64,000 nucleotides of DNA from Gorsachius magnificus (taxonomy: Eukaryota; Chordata; Aves; Pelecaniformes; Ardeidae): assembly GCA_034008185.1 (NCBI GenBank), contig CM067082.1, forward strand, positions 98,513,311-98,577,310. The letters run 5' to 3'. This document shows positions 1-10,467 of this stretch, piece by piece. The notes beneath the pieces are model-generated. The model was not told where the DNA came from and did not search any database. It worked only from the letters and a program-made list of their open reading frames with translations. Position 1 is the stretch's first letter. Each line of letters starts with the position of its first letter. The position numbers were made by a program, and so were the translations under genes.

Positions 1-2733
1 TCTCTTCTTACCATTGCTCCATTTTCAACTTAGAAAAGATCAAAAACAACAAAATGAGATCGTGATAGTCCCCCTAACAAGTTAAATTTACCAGACATTT
101 CCATGGAAAGGAAGTGAATAACTAATATAGATGAGCACGAATACTTGAAATAGCTTAGATTAACTAAGATAGGCAGCTATTTTGTTGGTAGATACAGATG
201 TAAAATATTCCAAAGGCAAGCTATCTTTAGCATTGTCTCCTGAGATTTCTAAATCAGAGGAAGGATGTGAGTAAGTGGATGACAGGCACAGCAGGTGGTG
301 TACCACCCGCATGCATGCACGCTCACCGTCTCTGTCTACTGTATCAGCCTGCTGATTAATTAGTTGCAGCTCACTGATTTCAGGTGGAATTTACTGCTTG
401 ATGTTGGCAAGGGTAACAGGAAAACTTGAAGCAAAGCTCTGTAAAAAGTACAGCACTGCAGTAGGGGAAGAGAGAGGTATCAGATAATATGAAATCTCCC
501 CCTGCCAAAAAGCCAAACCAAGATTTAAAGTTCATAGTGAAGTCAAGTGGTGTTGAACACACACAAGCAGTTTGTTTTTTAACTGGTGTTGCAAGCGTGT
601 CATTTCCCTCAATCATCCATCAGAGGTTCAAATAAATGGGAGTTTCAAAATCAACCCCCAACAAAAATGTAATTATACTTCCCCAAAAGTTCTTAAAGCA
701 CATGTTGGGGTGGAAAAAAAAAGCATAAATATTTATCCAAAAACATACACCTGTGCACACCATAAGTTAGGCAACTACTTTTAAAAGACAGTATTACCTC
801 CAAATATTTTTAACGTGCTCTGTCTTCTGCACATGTCCCAACTGTTGCTCTATCACAACAATTTCTGTTTTTTCTGTCTACTCTTCAGAACATTGCTATT
901 CTAATTCTGAATAAAATACATGTCTATGACTGAGCTATAAAATGCATGTCTATGATTGTGAGGGAAGCTGTTTTCATGGGTTGAGACAGCAATGCCATCT
1001 CTTAAAGCAATATATTTCCTTTAACAGATTTCTTTACAAGAAATTTCTTCCAGGAAAGGAAGAAATTAATAAAAAGATCATAACTTCCTGAACAACATTT
1101 CTTTCATTTGTCTGTTTTGCTGAGTATGAAACAGCATTTTGGGTAGCATTGTGACAGTTTGTGGGACAGGCTCAGAAAGCCCAAGTACGACTGGCCCTCA
1201 GGTCAATACTTCCACGGATTTACATTAAACCGGTCTGTGTAAGAAATGGGCACAGATGTTTCCAAGATTTACTTTTCTCAATTAATTCATTCTGGAACCT
1301 AACAAATATTAATTAATTGATAGACAGGCTTCCATTAAAGTAAATGGCAAAAGACACTCATCTTCCTTAATGGCCTATAGAAAAATGTGCCGTCCAAACA
1401 GTAACTGAGAAGACTTAAGCAAAAAAGCACTAATATTATCTAGAGATCATATTAATGGATTTGCTTAATTAAAGAAATCCTTTGAAGTGAATTATCTTGA
1501 CTAAATAAGAGAAAGTAATTTTCGGCCCGGAGATTATATAGGTCCTAACAGACAGGATGCCAAACTCTACCAGTGAGCGACACCCTGTGGTAACAACCTA
1601 AACTGTCACTCTTGCAATCGCCTGCAAAGAAACTGCAGAATGAATGATTTACGATGATTAAATAATAGATTATAAAGCCATCTCTTTTAATAATACATGT
1701 AAAACCAGCACAGATCCTATGTAGAAGTGGCAATTTCTTTTTCCAAAATACTGCTCACAAATTTAAGCTCATCTTTAAGTTCACAAATCAAAATGTTGAT
1801 CTTTTTTGTGCCTTCCTCTCTCCCTGCCTGAGGTGTGACTGTCCATGCAGCTACAGCTCTCATTCTATCACATCCCCTATTAATTCAGTCCACAATAACC
1901 ACTCTTGCCATCAGTTCACACACTCCCACCAGCTCATCACATTAAGAAAATCCTACTGCTTAAATCTGTTCTTTCAAACTTCTTGTCTTCACTTACAAAA
2001 TCCTTCAAATCCCTCCCCTCCTCTGCCTTTTGATGACAACTTTGTATGCTTACATTATCCCTAGACCTCTCTAATCCCCAAACAAATGATGGATATGAAG
2101 GAAAAGGAGGCTCCCCCAACTGCAAGAGCCAGAAGGACTCACACCCATGGACATCACTGTGGCTTTGCTCAGATGTGGTATCATGATGTGCCCAAGCTGT
2201 GTGATGAGGTCTCCTCACCTCCTCTGCCCTCTGCTCTGCTGCTTCTACACAGGGGAGGCCATGCACCAGACATGCCCAAAAAGGCAGCAGGTTAAGCTGG
2301 CCCCCTCTGCAATTAGGAAAGCAGCTGGGCCCCAGCCAAATTGCTCAAAAGAAATTCTGCCCTCAGCAGGTCAGAGAAGTTGTCCTGTGCTCCCTCGCAC
2401 ATGAGAGATGCCTTTGAAATGGCAGGATTGGGTAAGGGCTGCTGCCAGGTAGGTCATTTTTCTCACACAGCCAAAGGACAGTGAAGAAAAGGGGGCGTTT
2501 TGTTCTTTGGAGGGTTTCCTGATCAATTCCCTTGTGTGTTGGAAATAAACACCGATCAAGGGAGCATGCGTAGCGCCTGTAGCTCTGGGAAGGCAAGAGA
2601 TAAGACTGGTTTATATTTTCTTCCAGATCTACCAGACCAGCTAAATATGCAGCCTCTTCTTTGCCTGCTTTTATCAAAATGGGCTTAGCATAAATAATTT
2701 AATCCTGTGGAGGTGGTAGAATGAGAGGCTAAC
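1..2733. other. AT-rich stretch, no gene recognised
   Basis: Only short scattered open frames are present, and none has a recognisable motif. On the minus strand an acceptor-like pyrimidine tract ending in CAG lies just above 1626. The sequence after it stays open for seven codons in the phase left by the candidate exon at 2734-2840, so a terminal exon there is possible but weak. Confidence 0.5.
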
Positions 2734-2840
2734 CTGGATCGTTTTCACAGAAACAGGCTCACGGGCAAGTACACGAGCCTCTATACTGGCAGCGCCGATG
2801 GACTGAATCTCAGGCTCAACTGAAACCAGGCTGACAGCAA
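2734..2840 (-). CDS. Candidate internal exon of an unidentified host gene
   Basis: Read on the minus strand, this 107-bp segment is preceded by a T-rich tract ending in TTTTAG and followed by CAG|GTTAG, an acceptor and donor pair. Between them one frame is open for 35 codons after two leading bases and ends exactly on a codon boundary. The encoded peptide begins AVSLVSVEPEIQ and has ordinary protein-like composition. Several CpG dinucleotides survive here although the flanks are AT-rich and CpG-poor, which fits constrained exonic sequence. The protein was not recognised and no neighbouring exon was confirmed. A chance open segment remains possible. Confidence 0.35.
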
Positions 2841-3676
2841 CTAAAACACACAAATGAGGAAAAAACAACCAAACACTTAAAAAATCTGGAAAAATTATTT
2901 AATTCTCAAAGCATAAAAATGTAACTGAAAAATTTCTCTTATACATATATATCATTTAAATTTTTCCATTAAATGAGTATTTCTGAACCTAAACAGCATC
3001 AATGTAAACTGTAGTTTAATAAAATCAGCTGCAAAGCATATGGTTGAGCAGCATTCTGCCTCTACTCTGATGTCTTATGTTCTGCATGGTAGTACTCCCA
3101 GGTAAGAACATTAACATGACTGACATAAAATCTTCTGACTCATTTCACTTAATAGCTTGCAATAAATGTCCATCATCTTCCTGAACTGCAATGCTAAAAC
3201 CTCATGCATTATTCCAGCCACATTTCTCATCTTCACAGGCAACAACACACTAAATATATTTTTTTAAATTTCAGCTCCCTCTACTATGCAAACATTTTTT
3301 TTTAAAAAAAGAAGAGTAGTGTCTTGTTATTTAAAACAATGTAGCACTGATAAGGTTTAGACCAAAAATAATGTAGGAAAACACTCAAACTTATTTTATT
3401 GGTTTTTGAGCTTATTCTGTACTGATATTCAGGAACCAGACATCATGGACCTAATCTTATATTACTCTAGAGCACAACATCCCAATACAGAAACTGGCCA
3501 AGCCTCAGTACAGCCTCTGCATACACCTTTAAAAGCAGTCAGATGCATTGGACATCAGTACTTACAGAACATCATGCAGCAGTAACATGGCTATGGGGAC
3601 AAACCAGTTTGCTAAAAAACATACATTGTAGAAACAGGAATTTATTTTATTTTATGTGGTATGGTGTATGTGGTGT
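2841..3676. other. AT-rich stretch, no gene recognised
   Basis: Contains A and T runs and short TG-rich tracts near 3655-3682. No convincing coding frame or transposon end was seen. Confidence 0.5.
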
Positions 3677-3940
3677 GGTGTGTTATTCTTCTGAATCTGT
3701 TCCAGAGCCAATGCTCACAAGCATTAACACAATGCACATTTGTAGCCAGGAGAAGGCTGATGCCTTCTTCAGTTTAGCTTGAAAAAGCATCCCTTGCAGC
3801 CTGGCAAGGGAAAGCCACAGAAAGTAGCAGCAGGAATAGGGGGCCAAGCTATCCCTGTTTTTGGAACTGTGAGAACTTGAAGAATGAGGATCAGTACTGA
3901 CCAGGCACAAAAGTAGAAGAAGAAGAGGACACCTGTGGTA
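3677..3940 (-). repeat. Diverged copy of part of the duplicon
   Basis: The segment aligns, with many substitutions, to arm B 34313-34557 in the same orientation and so to arm A 7069-7313 inverted. Shared blocks include the run from TTCTGAATCTGTT through CAGTGCTCACAAGCATTAAC and the block CCACAGAAAGTAGCAGCAGG. Immediately afterwards it continues into sequence resembling the GTGGTACCGTGG block that lies beyond the CR1 insertion in the arms. It therefore looks like an older copy without that CR1. Confidence 0.75.
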
Positions 3941-4699
3941 CTGTGGTAACCATAAAAATAGGGATAGAGAGAGAGATCGGTATAGATACAGGCCTAGGCA
4001 CAGGGATGTGTGTGCTTGTGCGTGTGTGTTTTATTCCTGGTTGTTTCTAAGAGGTGTTGATGTTCATTTTGTAGCAGGAGTGGGCAGAGTCGGTAGCATT
4101 TTCTGCTGTTTTTTTCCATGTGAATAATGGTGTTTTGCCTAAAAGAACAGTTTGTTCAGGCAGACACTAACATTTCCTCCTTTCAGATAGGAACCCTGCT
4201 GGGGCTGTCTTCTGCAGCCTACAGCAACCTCTCCAGTAGCAAACTCGGTGGCTTTCCCTTTTCCCCTGCTAGGCCACTCAAGAAAGAAGCCTGATGGGAG
4301 AGAGACCAACAGTCTTTCTGCATTTCAAGGATGGGAACAAACTTGCTGGTCTCATTTGTTGTCAGTCTGTCAGTCCCTAACCCATCTAGAGTACCCTTCA
4401 GGGATATTTAGCTGAGGTTCTGTCAACAGCTCTATATAAGTGAGTCAGTTACTTGTTTTTCTTGAGTGTTGCAGGTAAAACATGCTCTGTTCATGCTGCT
4501 TAAAGCAAAGTGGGATCCAAGCGCTTTCTTGATCTGTCAACATCGGGAAGCTAAGCAGCAGTCAGGGAAGTGTGGCATTCAAGAGCAATAGGAGTAGTAC
4601 AACAGGTAAGCCCCCAAACTCGACCAGCATTCCTAAACACCAGCAAAATTCTCAACACCCTCTGTAACAAATGGAAAAGAGATTTCTCAAGTGCTACAA
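3941..4699. other. No gene recognised; short TG-rich tract
   Basis: A TG-rich tract lies near 4007-4030. A donor-like CAG|GTAAGC at about 4602 on the plus strand has no convincing exon attached. Confidence 0.4.
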
Positions 4700-4990
4700 G
4701 CCTTTCCATTGGAAAGGAAGGCATTGTGCAAAGCCCTGCTGAGAACTCTGCTGTACCACTAGGGACCTTTCTCATTCCTCGGCTCTAAAAAGATCAGTTC
4801 CGTCTGGGATGAAGGCAGACAAAGACTAAGAGGTTGATTAGAGGCATGGAGGACCTACAGAAGATGGTTAGTGGGAGCAAAACAGAGGATGAGAGGGCTG
4901 CCATCACTTTCCAGGAAGATATAAAGGGTGAAGGCCAAAGGAGGAGAAGAGCTCTTGAAGCACAAGGAAAAAGTGGTCAAGAATGTCAAA
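4700..4990 (+). repeat. Dispersed family segment, copy 1
   Basis: Aligns in the same orientation to 10468-10758. Shared blocks include GGAAGGCA...TTGTGCAAAGCCCTG, GATGAAGGCAGACAAAGACTA, GAGAGGGCTGCCATC and GAGAAGAGCTCTTGAAG. The two copies differ by many substitutions and small indels. On the plus strand the segment translates into a charged, helix-like peptide (4834-5028). On the minus strand it is hydrophobic but broken by stops in this copy. The true coding strand, if any, cannot be decided. Confidence 0.75.
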
Positions 4991-5448
4991 AAATTTGGGA
5001 CCACTTTCCAAGAGGACGACCTCCCTAGAAGCAGGGTGGAAGTAAATGCCCCTTGGTGCATTGGTAAGGAATGCTGAGGAAATCATGCGTGCTCTCTACA
5101 CCTCTGCAAAGTTCATGCAGGGACAATCAAAAGGCTTTCTTTCACCTCTGACATCCCCACAACCAAAGGAATGGCGACAATAGAAATGCCCGTCTGTCTG
5201 TAGCCTGAAGGTTCTGATGGCTCGACAGGGAGGCCCAGCACCTGTGCCCAGTGCCCGGCCACCGCACCAGGGACAGCCCCGGGGCCTCCTGGGCACAAGG
5301 CACCACCTCGGGGCCAGCACCCAAGGGCCCTCCTCTGAAGGAGGCTGCGCGGAGGGGCGTCGGGCGGGGCTGCGCATGGGCGGCCCCGTCACCCCCATGT
5401 CACAGTGCCAGTGCCCGGCAACGCAGCAGTCACAATGCCCCGGGGCAC

Positions 5449-5456
5449 TATAAAAG
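5449..5456 (+). promoter_or_regulatory. TATA-box-like core promoter in arm A
   Basis: A consensus TATAAAAG lies in a GC-rich context. Upstream are a GGGCGG box near 5378 and a CGGCAACG element near 5417 resembling an RFX half-site. An ATG follows at 5487, about 30 bases downstream, giving a conventional spacing for a short 5' leader. The same element is mirrored at 36296-36303 in arm B. Promoter activity is inferred only. Confidence 0.4.
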
Positions 5457-5486
5457 GGGGCATCCTCCCCTGTCCCGCTGCCAGAG

Positions 5487-6098
5487 ATGGCCTGGGTGAT
5501 GCCCAAAGACATCTGAGAGGAAAACCTTGAGGAGTCGCTGGAATTCCTTGGTGGGGGCTGAGGGAGGAAGACCGGAGCCTGGACAAGGCTGCTGGAGGTT
5601 CTCCGCTGCAAGGCCAGCTCCCAGCAGAGCCACACTGCAAGCTCATCTGGTGGATGGAAATCCTGCTTCAGCCTTTGGGAGACAAACGCAAGCCCCTCAG
5701 AAGATGAGAAGAACCACCAAGCCCTGGAGGTGCCCCAGGCTATCATCAGGCCTTTTCAGCTGGAGAGCAGCGGCAAGACCAAGGGAATGCCTTCTGGCGG
5801 GGCACTGCAGTACTCACCGTCCCTATCCCCTGTGGAGCCAGGGGCAGGAGCCATAAGGAATGGCACGCAGCGATGTTGCCGGGGGTGGCAGTGCTTTGGG
5901 GCACCCACTGGTGCCCTGCCAGGCACAGGAAGGCTTCTTGCCCCCAAGGTCAATCAGGCCAGGGCCGTTTGGCCACTCTCCAAAGCCCCTGAAAGGGCTC
6001 CAGGTGGAGGGAGAAGAGGGCTGGGGCATCTCCTGGGAGGCGTCACCAGCCGGTGGGACACAGAGGAGGCCGGTCTTGCTCACCTGCTCAGGGAATAG
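5487..6098 (+). pseudogene. Interrupted gene-like frame downstream of the TATA box
   Basis: The ATG at 5487 opens the frame MAWVMPKDI and is stopped after nine codons. The same frame resumes with an acidic, protein-like stretch, meets a second stop at 5559-5561, and then is open to 6098 (about 178 codons). Around 5560-5705 a neighbouring frame also reads as protein-like, so a frameshift is possible. Part of this interval also carries the opposite-strand frame 5823-6191. The arm B copy translates almost identically, so the interruptions predate the duplication. The product was not recognised; this could be a non-coding transcript or chance frames in GC-rich DNA. Confidence 0.25.
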
Positions 6099-6191
6099 CC
6101 GATCGCCAGCGCCAGCTGGGGTCAGGAAGGAATTTTCCCCCAGGGCAGATTGGCACTGGGCCCCGGGGTTTTTTGCCTTCCTCTGCAGCAC
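5823..6191 (-). CDS. Candidate terminal exon of a duplicon gene, arm A
   Basis: On the minus strand 122 codons are open, ending in TAG. The middle part begins AGAGDRLFPEQ just after a CCTTCCTGACCCCAG tract that could serve as an acceptor. It continues through a proline- and glycine-rich tail to the stop, and a strong donor-like ACG|GTGAGT sits five bases after the stop. The scrambled third copy at 45.9 kb preserves the first part of this frame (GAGDRLVPEQVSKTG). The overlapping plus-strand frame is equally long, so coding strand is uncertain. Not recognised. Confidence 0.3.
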   Translation of the reverse strand: MLQRKAKNPGAQCQSALGENSFLTPAGAGDRLFPEQVSKTGLLCVPPAGDASQEMPQPSSPSTWSPFRGFGEWPNGPGLIDLGGKKPSCAWQGTSGCPKALPPPATSLRAIPYGSCPWLHRG

Positions 6192-6533
6192 TGAGCAGGA
6201 CCGCTTTTGGCAGGGCTCCTCCGCTCCCTTCTGGCTGCCTTACTGCCTGCTGCTCATGCGCCACGAAGATGGCCTCTCGTGTCCTGCAGCTGGGGGAGGA
6301 AGGCTTTTTTTTTCCCCCCACGCTGGCCTAGCAAGCAGCCCCGGGGGGTTTTTTACCTTCCTCTGCAGCACTCAGCATGGCCCCTTGCCAGGGCTCCCCT
6401 TTTGGGCCATTTTGGCTGGGGGCCTGCTGCTCCTGCTCCACGCAGGTGGCCCCGGCCCCCATCGGCCCCCGGGTTGCCCCCGCCCGGCGCCCCAGGCGCC
6501 ACGCCTGCCCTGGTGCTCTCTGCTTCTCTGGCC
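6174..6533 (-). repeat. Tandem 180-bp repeat, two units in arm A
   Basis: The block CCTCTGCAGCACTGAGCAGG at about 6180 recurs at about 6360 with a period of 180 bases. Each unit has a G run and T run, a pyrimidine tract, the CTCTGCAGCACT core, a CAGGGCTCC block and a CTGCTCATGC or CTGCTCCACGC block. Arm B has a third unit, which in arm A is reduced to a short GC-rich remnant near 6450-6500. On the minus strand the units share the peptide ending SAAEEG. Confidence 0.85.
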
Positions 6534-6884
6534 CACTGCAAGTTTGGAGCGGGAGCCAGCTCTGCTCTTCCCTTGGCTCCGTCTCCCCAGGGATTCTTGC
6601 CTGTGCAAAACAACAGCCTGCGCTTGCAAGGGCTCCAGGCTTGCTGCACCACCAGCAGCTGCCACTTTTCAGCTCGCCCTGCGTGCAACACCAGCGCGGG
6701 ACAGACACCAGAGCGCTTTTTGGCCATCACTGGCCAAGGCGCACAGCCCAGCAAGGTTTGGAAGGCCAAAAGCGTGCTTGTCATCGCTAGCTGTCCTACT
6801 TTGGAAAATACCCCACGGTACCACACACCCACTCTTCTTCTCCTCCTCCTTCTTCTTCTTGAGCTTGTTTGGAGGTTCTAGCAG

Positions 6885-7070
6885 GGGAGCACAGCTACCG
6901 TAGACCCGTAGTGGAGTCTCCTTCTTTGGACATATTCAAAACCCGCCTGGACCATGTCCTGTCTGTGCAACCCGCTCTGGGTGAACCTGCTTTAGCAGGG
7001 GCGTTGGGCTAGATGATCTCCAGAGGTCCCTCCCAACCCCTGCCATTTGGTCATTCTGTCATTCTGTGAT
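6885..7070 (+). mobile_element. CR1 LINE 3' end, 5'-truncated, nested in arm A
   Basis: Contains the CR1 3' hallmarks: GGGCTAGATGATCTCCAGAGG, then TCCCTCCCAACCCC, and a terminal pair of ATTCTGT octamer-like units ending near 7070. It is mirrored in arm B at about 34556-34741, so the insertion predates the inverted duplication. The diverged copy at 3677-3940 appears to lack it. The 5' boundary is approximate. Confidence 0.85.
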
Positions 7071-7794
7071 TCCTCTTCTTTTGTGGGTGGCTGGTCCTGA
7101 TTCTCAGGCTTCAGGAGACAGGGACTGCTTGGCCTGTAGTCCTGCTGCTACTTTCTGTGGCTCTGGGCCTTGCCTTTGCCACACTGCAAGGGCTGGTTTG
7201 TCAAGCTCAACTGAAGAACGCATCAGCCTGCTCCTGGCTACATATGCGCCTGGTGTTAATGCTTGTGAGCACTGGCTCTCCAACAGATTCAGAAAAAGAA
7301 CACAAACACACCTAAAACGACATCAAATAAAATCTACTCATAAAATCCTGATTCCACTTGTAACCTTTCTGATTGGTGTCCTTGAACGTGGCTCTGGAGC
7401 TGAACCCCCCCTGGCATTTCCGGAAAAGAAGAATCTCCCGGTAGAGGGCAGGGAACGGAAGAGAAGAGAAGGGAACAGGGATGCTATGTTACGCCTACAG
7501 CGCTGCATGCCAGGCTTTGACCTAGGTCAGAGGGGTCCATCCAGGAGAGCAGCTCTCTGCAGTGCAGGGGCCAGGCCCATCCAGGAGAGAGGGGCAGAGA
7601 CGGGCACACCTACACCATGGCTCAGGCAAGGACTGAAGGCCCCAGGCTGAGCTGAGATACCCCGTCCCCTGGGCCCTTGGCAGGAGACTGTGTGGGTGAG
7701 GGTCCCAGCGGAGGCCGGTCCCAGCCAGTGAGGCCTATGAGCACCCCCAGGACCCTGGCAGAACTGGACCTGCACTGCTCATTGCACATCTCAC

Positions 7795-7938
7795 TTGAGA
7801 TAGCTATGCTTGGCCCCTTTGGAGACAGACATTTGGGCCAGATGCACCTTGGCTCTGGTGGAATACTCTTCTTCTCTGGCTCTTTGCTTTTAGCAGGTGT
7901 TTCCAAGGGAAACAGCTCAGGCATTGCTAAAAAGGCCT
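7795..7938 (-). CDS. Candidate internal exon (exon b), arm A
   Basis: Mirror image of 33688-33831 in arm B and identical in translation. On the minus strand a long C/T tract ending CCCCCAG precedes 144 bp that are open in one frame, followed by CAA|GTGAGA. The peptide starts AFLAMPELFPLETPAK and has a Lys/Glu/Pro-rich middle. With two leading bases and one trailing base the exon is phase 1-1, as is the candidate upstream exon at 8327-8392. Product not recognised. See the arm B entry for the main argument. Confidence 0.4.
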
Positions 7939-8326
7939 CTGGGGGCAGGTGGGTGGGGGTGGGGAGTAGGGGGGCAGGGCGGGAAAACAGAAAAGAAAGA
8001 AATCCACAGGGACATGAAGAGGTCTTGCTCCCATCAAAAAGGTTTGCAGCCATTTAGCTCCTGAGCACTTCCAGCTCCAGATGGAGGGCTTGATCATTGA
8101 GCCTCGCTAGTGTCAGAGGTGTGGTTTCTTGCCATCCTCTGGAAACCCAGCTCAACTGGATGAACGCGGAAGACTTTCCAAAACCACAGTGCCCACATGC
8201 TTTTTGCAACTTTGATCAGGTGCTCCAATTCTCTCGAGATGATCCCCAGCTCTCACCCCTATCAGAAGGTACGTGCCCCCTTCCCACAAGGTGACAGAGC
8301 CCACGCCTAGGATGGGACATGCTTAC

Positions 8327-8392
8327 CTGGCCAATGCCTTCTGCTAGTGCGCGGCTGGGAAGAAACGTCCACAGAGATTGCCTCAGCATGCA
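8327..8392 (-). CDS. Candidate internal exon (exon a), arm A
   Basis: Mirror of 33234-33299. On the minus strand a C/T-rich tract ending TTTCCCTACCAG precedes 66 bp, followed by CAG|GTAAGC, a near-consensus donor. The phase that matches exon b reads HAEAISVDVSSQP and is open; an alternative phase reads MLRQSLWTFLPS and is open too. In arm A the upstream pyrimidine tract is longer than in arm B because the flanks diverge 17 bases outside the exon. Unrecognised. Confidence 0.35.
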
Positions 8393-8429
8393 CTGGTAGG
8401 GAAAGCAGGACCTAGGAAGAAGAAGAGAA

Positions 8430-8945
8430 GAGAATAGCCTCACTCAGCTGCAAGGAGTGGACCTAGAAGGACCATCTAGTCCAACTGTCTGACCACTTCA
8501 GGGCCGACCAAAAGTTAAAGCGTGGTATTAAGGATGTTGTCCCAATGCCTCTGAAACACTGACAGGCTTGGGGCATTGACTGCCTCTCCAGGAAGCCTGT
8601 TCCAGGCTTTGAACAGCCTGTCTCTTGCTGAAGAAATGTCTTCCTCCTCTCAAGTCCCAAGCTCCGCTGACGCACGCACCTTTGAGCCATTCCCACGTGC
8701 CCTGGCAGTGGGGACCAGGGAGAAGAGCTCAGCACCTCCCGCTCCACGTCCCCTCCTCAGGAAGCTGGAGAGAGCAGGGAGCTCGCCCCTCAGCCTCCTT
8801 CTCTCTAAACTAGAAAAAAACCCCATGTCCTCAGCTGCTCCTCAGAGGACAGGCCTTCCAGCCTCTTCCCCAGCTTTGCTGCCCTCCTCTGGACGCATTC
8901 AAGTATCTTCACATCTCTTCTAAACTGTGAGGCCCCAACTGACAG
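8430..8945 (-). mobile_element. CR1 LINE fragment
   Basis: Read as the complement, this gives the CR1 3' region: the complement of GACCATCTAGTCCAACTG near the 3' end, a CAGGAAGCCTGTTCCAGG block, CTCTTGCTGAAGAAATGTC, then CTGCCCTCCTCTGGACGCATTC further upstream. It is 5'-truncated and starts just beyond the inner edge of arm A, so it is not shared with arm B. Confidence 0.85.
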
Positions 8946-9717
8946 CATTGCATCCCCCACAGCATGGGGATGCAATTACTATGGCTTTAGCTGATTGTTT
9001 CAGGATGTGCTAGGTCAGCATGCCTTTCAACTGTGCAGCCCTTTGCAGAGAGGACAGCATGCTCTTCAAAGACACTGCCTACCCATGCGTTTCCAAGCCT
9101 AACTCAAAGCGAGGGTTTAGCTCCTCAATGCCATGTCATTGGAAACCTTTTAACCTTTTCCCCAAAGCCCTCTGGACATGGGGCGCTCACGGCAAGGGGA
9201 TTTGTCTCGAGCCTCGCTCTGCCTGCTGACCCATCAGGTCCCCGTCTGGACACATGCAAGGGCCTGCCTCCTCACATGGAGGTTGCAGCAACACGTTGAG
9301 GTCCTTTAACTAAACAGACAGAGCCTGGCAGCTTTCTGCACTCAGCGCACCACTTTTGAAAACTCATTGCCAGGGGTGTGCTAGAAGACTGTTTTTCCTA
9401 GTTGATTGATTGAAACCAAAAAAGAAGTTCTTTTGTATCTGAAGGACATCATCAGTCATTTCATCACACTGACATTCTCAGGTGCTTTCATGTGGGCACA
9501 CAACAAGCAAAGTCTTCAGCCCTTCTTTGCAGCTCCCTTCCAGGCACCTGGGGACACTTCAAGAGAGGCAGCTGCCTTGGAGTGCTGCATGGCCTCCTGG
9601 CCAGCCACCTCCTTACCCGCATCGGCATGACCAGCATCAGCCTTCCTCTTCACTAAATGCCTGCAGAGCTCACTACAAAAATCAGCAGCAACCTCTATTC
9701 ACACTTCTGGAGAGGAA
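8946..9717. other. Family-flank sequence, no gene recognised
   Basis: A stretch near 9090-9170 (AACTCAAAGC...CCTCAATGCCATG) recurs diverged at 45606-45690, the left end of the scrambled block. This suggests the multicopy unit extends to the right of arm A. No supported gene. Confidence 0.5.
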
Positions 9718-10042
9718 AGCGTATCCCCACAGACAGCAGTGCCACAAACCGCATCACACTGACCCACCGGTGTTTCGTTGACCTCTTGTAGCTTTCTCAG
9801 CGTCTGGGCTGATTTGGCACTTTCTCCTATGAAACTTCCAAAATGCAAGCTCAGGTAATGCCAGCTGCGGGTATTTTCTTCCCCAGGAGGCAGACATCCA
9901 TTCCAAAGGTGACTGGACTGACACCAGCAGCTTCACGCTCAGAGCCCACACACACAGCCCGCCCGTTGCCCAGCTGGCCACTGGAGGCGTGGATCTGCTG
10001 GTCATGACTGCGGGAGCTGGACTCCAGTAGGCTACCGACCAA
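9718..10042 (-). pseudogene. Gene-like family segment, frame-shifted
   Basis: The minus strand reads as protein-like from 10042 (SRSHDQQIHASSGQLGNG onward) to about 9851. It then continues protein-like in a different frame (SLHFGSFIGESAKSAQTL) to about 9718, so at least one frameshift separates the halves. A diverged copy at 22630-22930 aligns along the whole length and shares SHDQQIQ in the matching position. The existence of two diverged copies shows a dispersed family; whether it was ever coding is inference. Protein not recognised. Confidence 0.35.
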
Positions 10043-10209
10043 CAGGTGAAAGCCCCCTTAAGACATCTCTCAGGCTCCACCCCTCATGCGAAGTTCATCG
10101 TCAGGTCTTTTGGATTGAGCTTGCAGAAAAGCAGCGTTCAGGAAACAGAGGTTCCGTTGTCCACATCATATTCTGGATTGCATGGCATCCACGAGCCAGG
10201 AAAAGCTCG

Positions 10210-10345
10210 ATCTCATGCTATTGTTCTACAGCCTCCGTACTCCTGACCAGCTGAAGCTCTGACAGAAGAGACACCCTCTACATCAATAAACCCCACATGA
10301 AGAACTGCAGGCTAGAAATAGGGAACACGACGTCAGGTGGAGCAC
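10210..10345 (+). repeat. Direct repeat, copy 1
   Basis: About 135 bp that recurs in the same orientation at 10785-10917 with roughly nine in ten bases matching by eye. Shared blocks include TCTCATGCTAT, TCTGACAGAAGAGACA, ACATCAATAAACCCCA and GAAGAACTGCAGGCTAGAAA. Each copy contains an AATAAA. Confidence 0.9.
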
Positions 10346-10467
10346 CATGACTTTCTGCTCCAGTTCGGAAACGTCCAAGTAGGCAAATGTTCCTGGAGGC
10401 ATGAGGAGATCACAGCGTGACGGTGAGCCACCAACGGGTTGCAGGCAAATGCCTTCTTGTGTGTCAG

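Larger units (their letters stand above)
5226..8409 (+). repeat. Inverted duplication, arm A
   Basis: About 3.18 kb that recurs in reverse orientation as arm B at 33217-36526. Paired coordinates sum to 41626 from 7066 to 8409 and to 41752 from about 5270 to 6100, so the net length difference of 126 bp lies between these blocks. Reading frames at 8097-8294, 7677-8057, 7622-8053 and 7066-7650 translate identically in both arms. Differences seen include single substitutions near 5410 and 6275, a 1-bp change in a G run near 6167 and a few bases in a CTT tract near 6850. The outer edge near 5226 fades gradually; the inner edge at 8409 is sharp, just before a CR1. Confidence 0.95.

Noticed and set aside
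5860..6903. 347-codon plus-strand frame across arm A
   Set aside because: It passes through the GC-rich tandem repeat and long T runs, has no recognisable domain, and is broken in arm B by a 1-bp difference and by the extra unit. More likely a by-product of stop-poor GC-rich sequence.
7066..7650. 194-codon plus frame, identical in both arms and similar at 45962-46371
   Set aside because: It starts inside the CR1 tail and shows no motif; identity is explained by recent duplication rather than selection.
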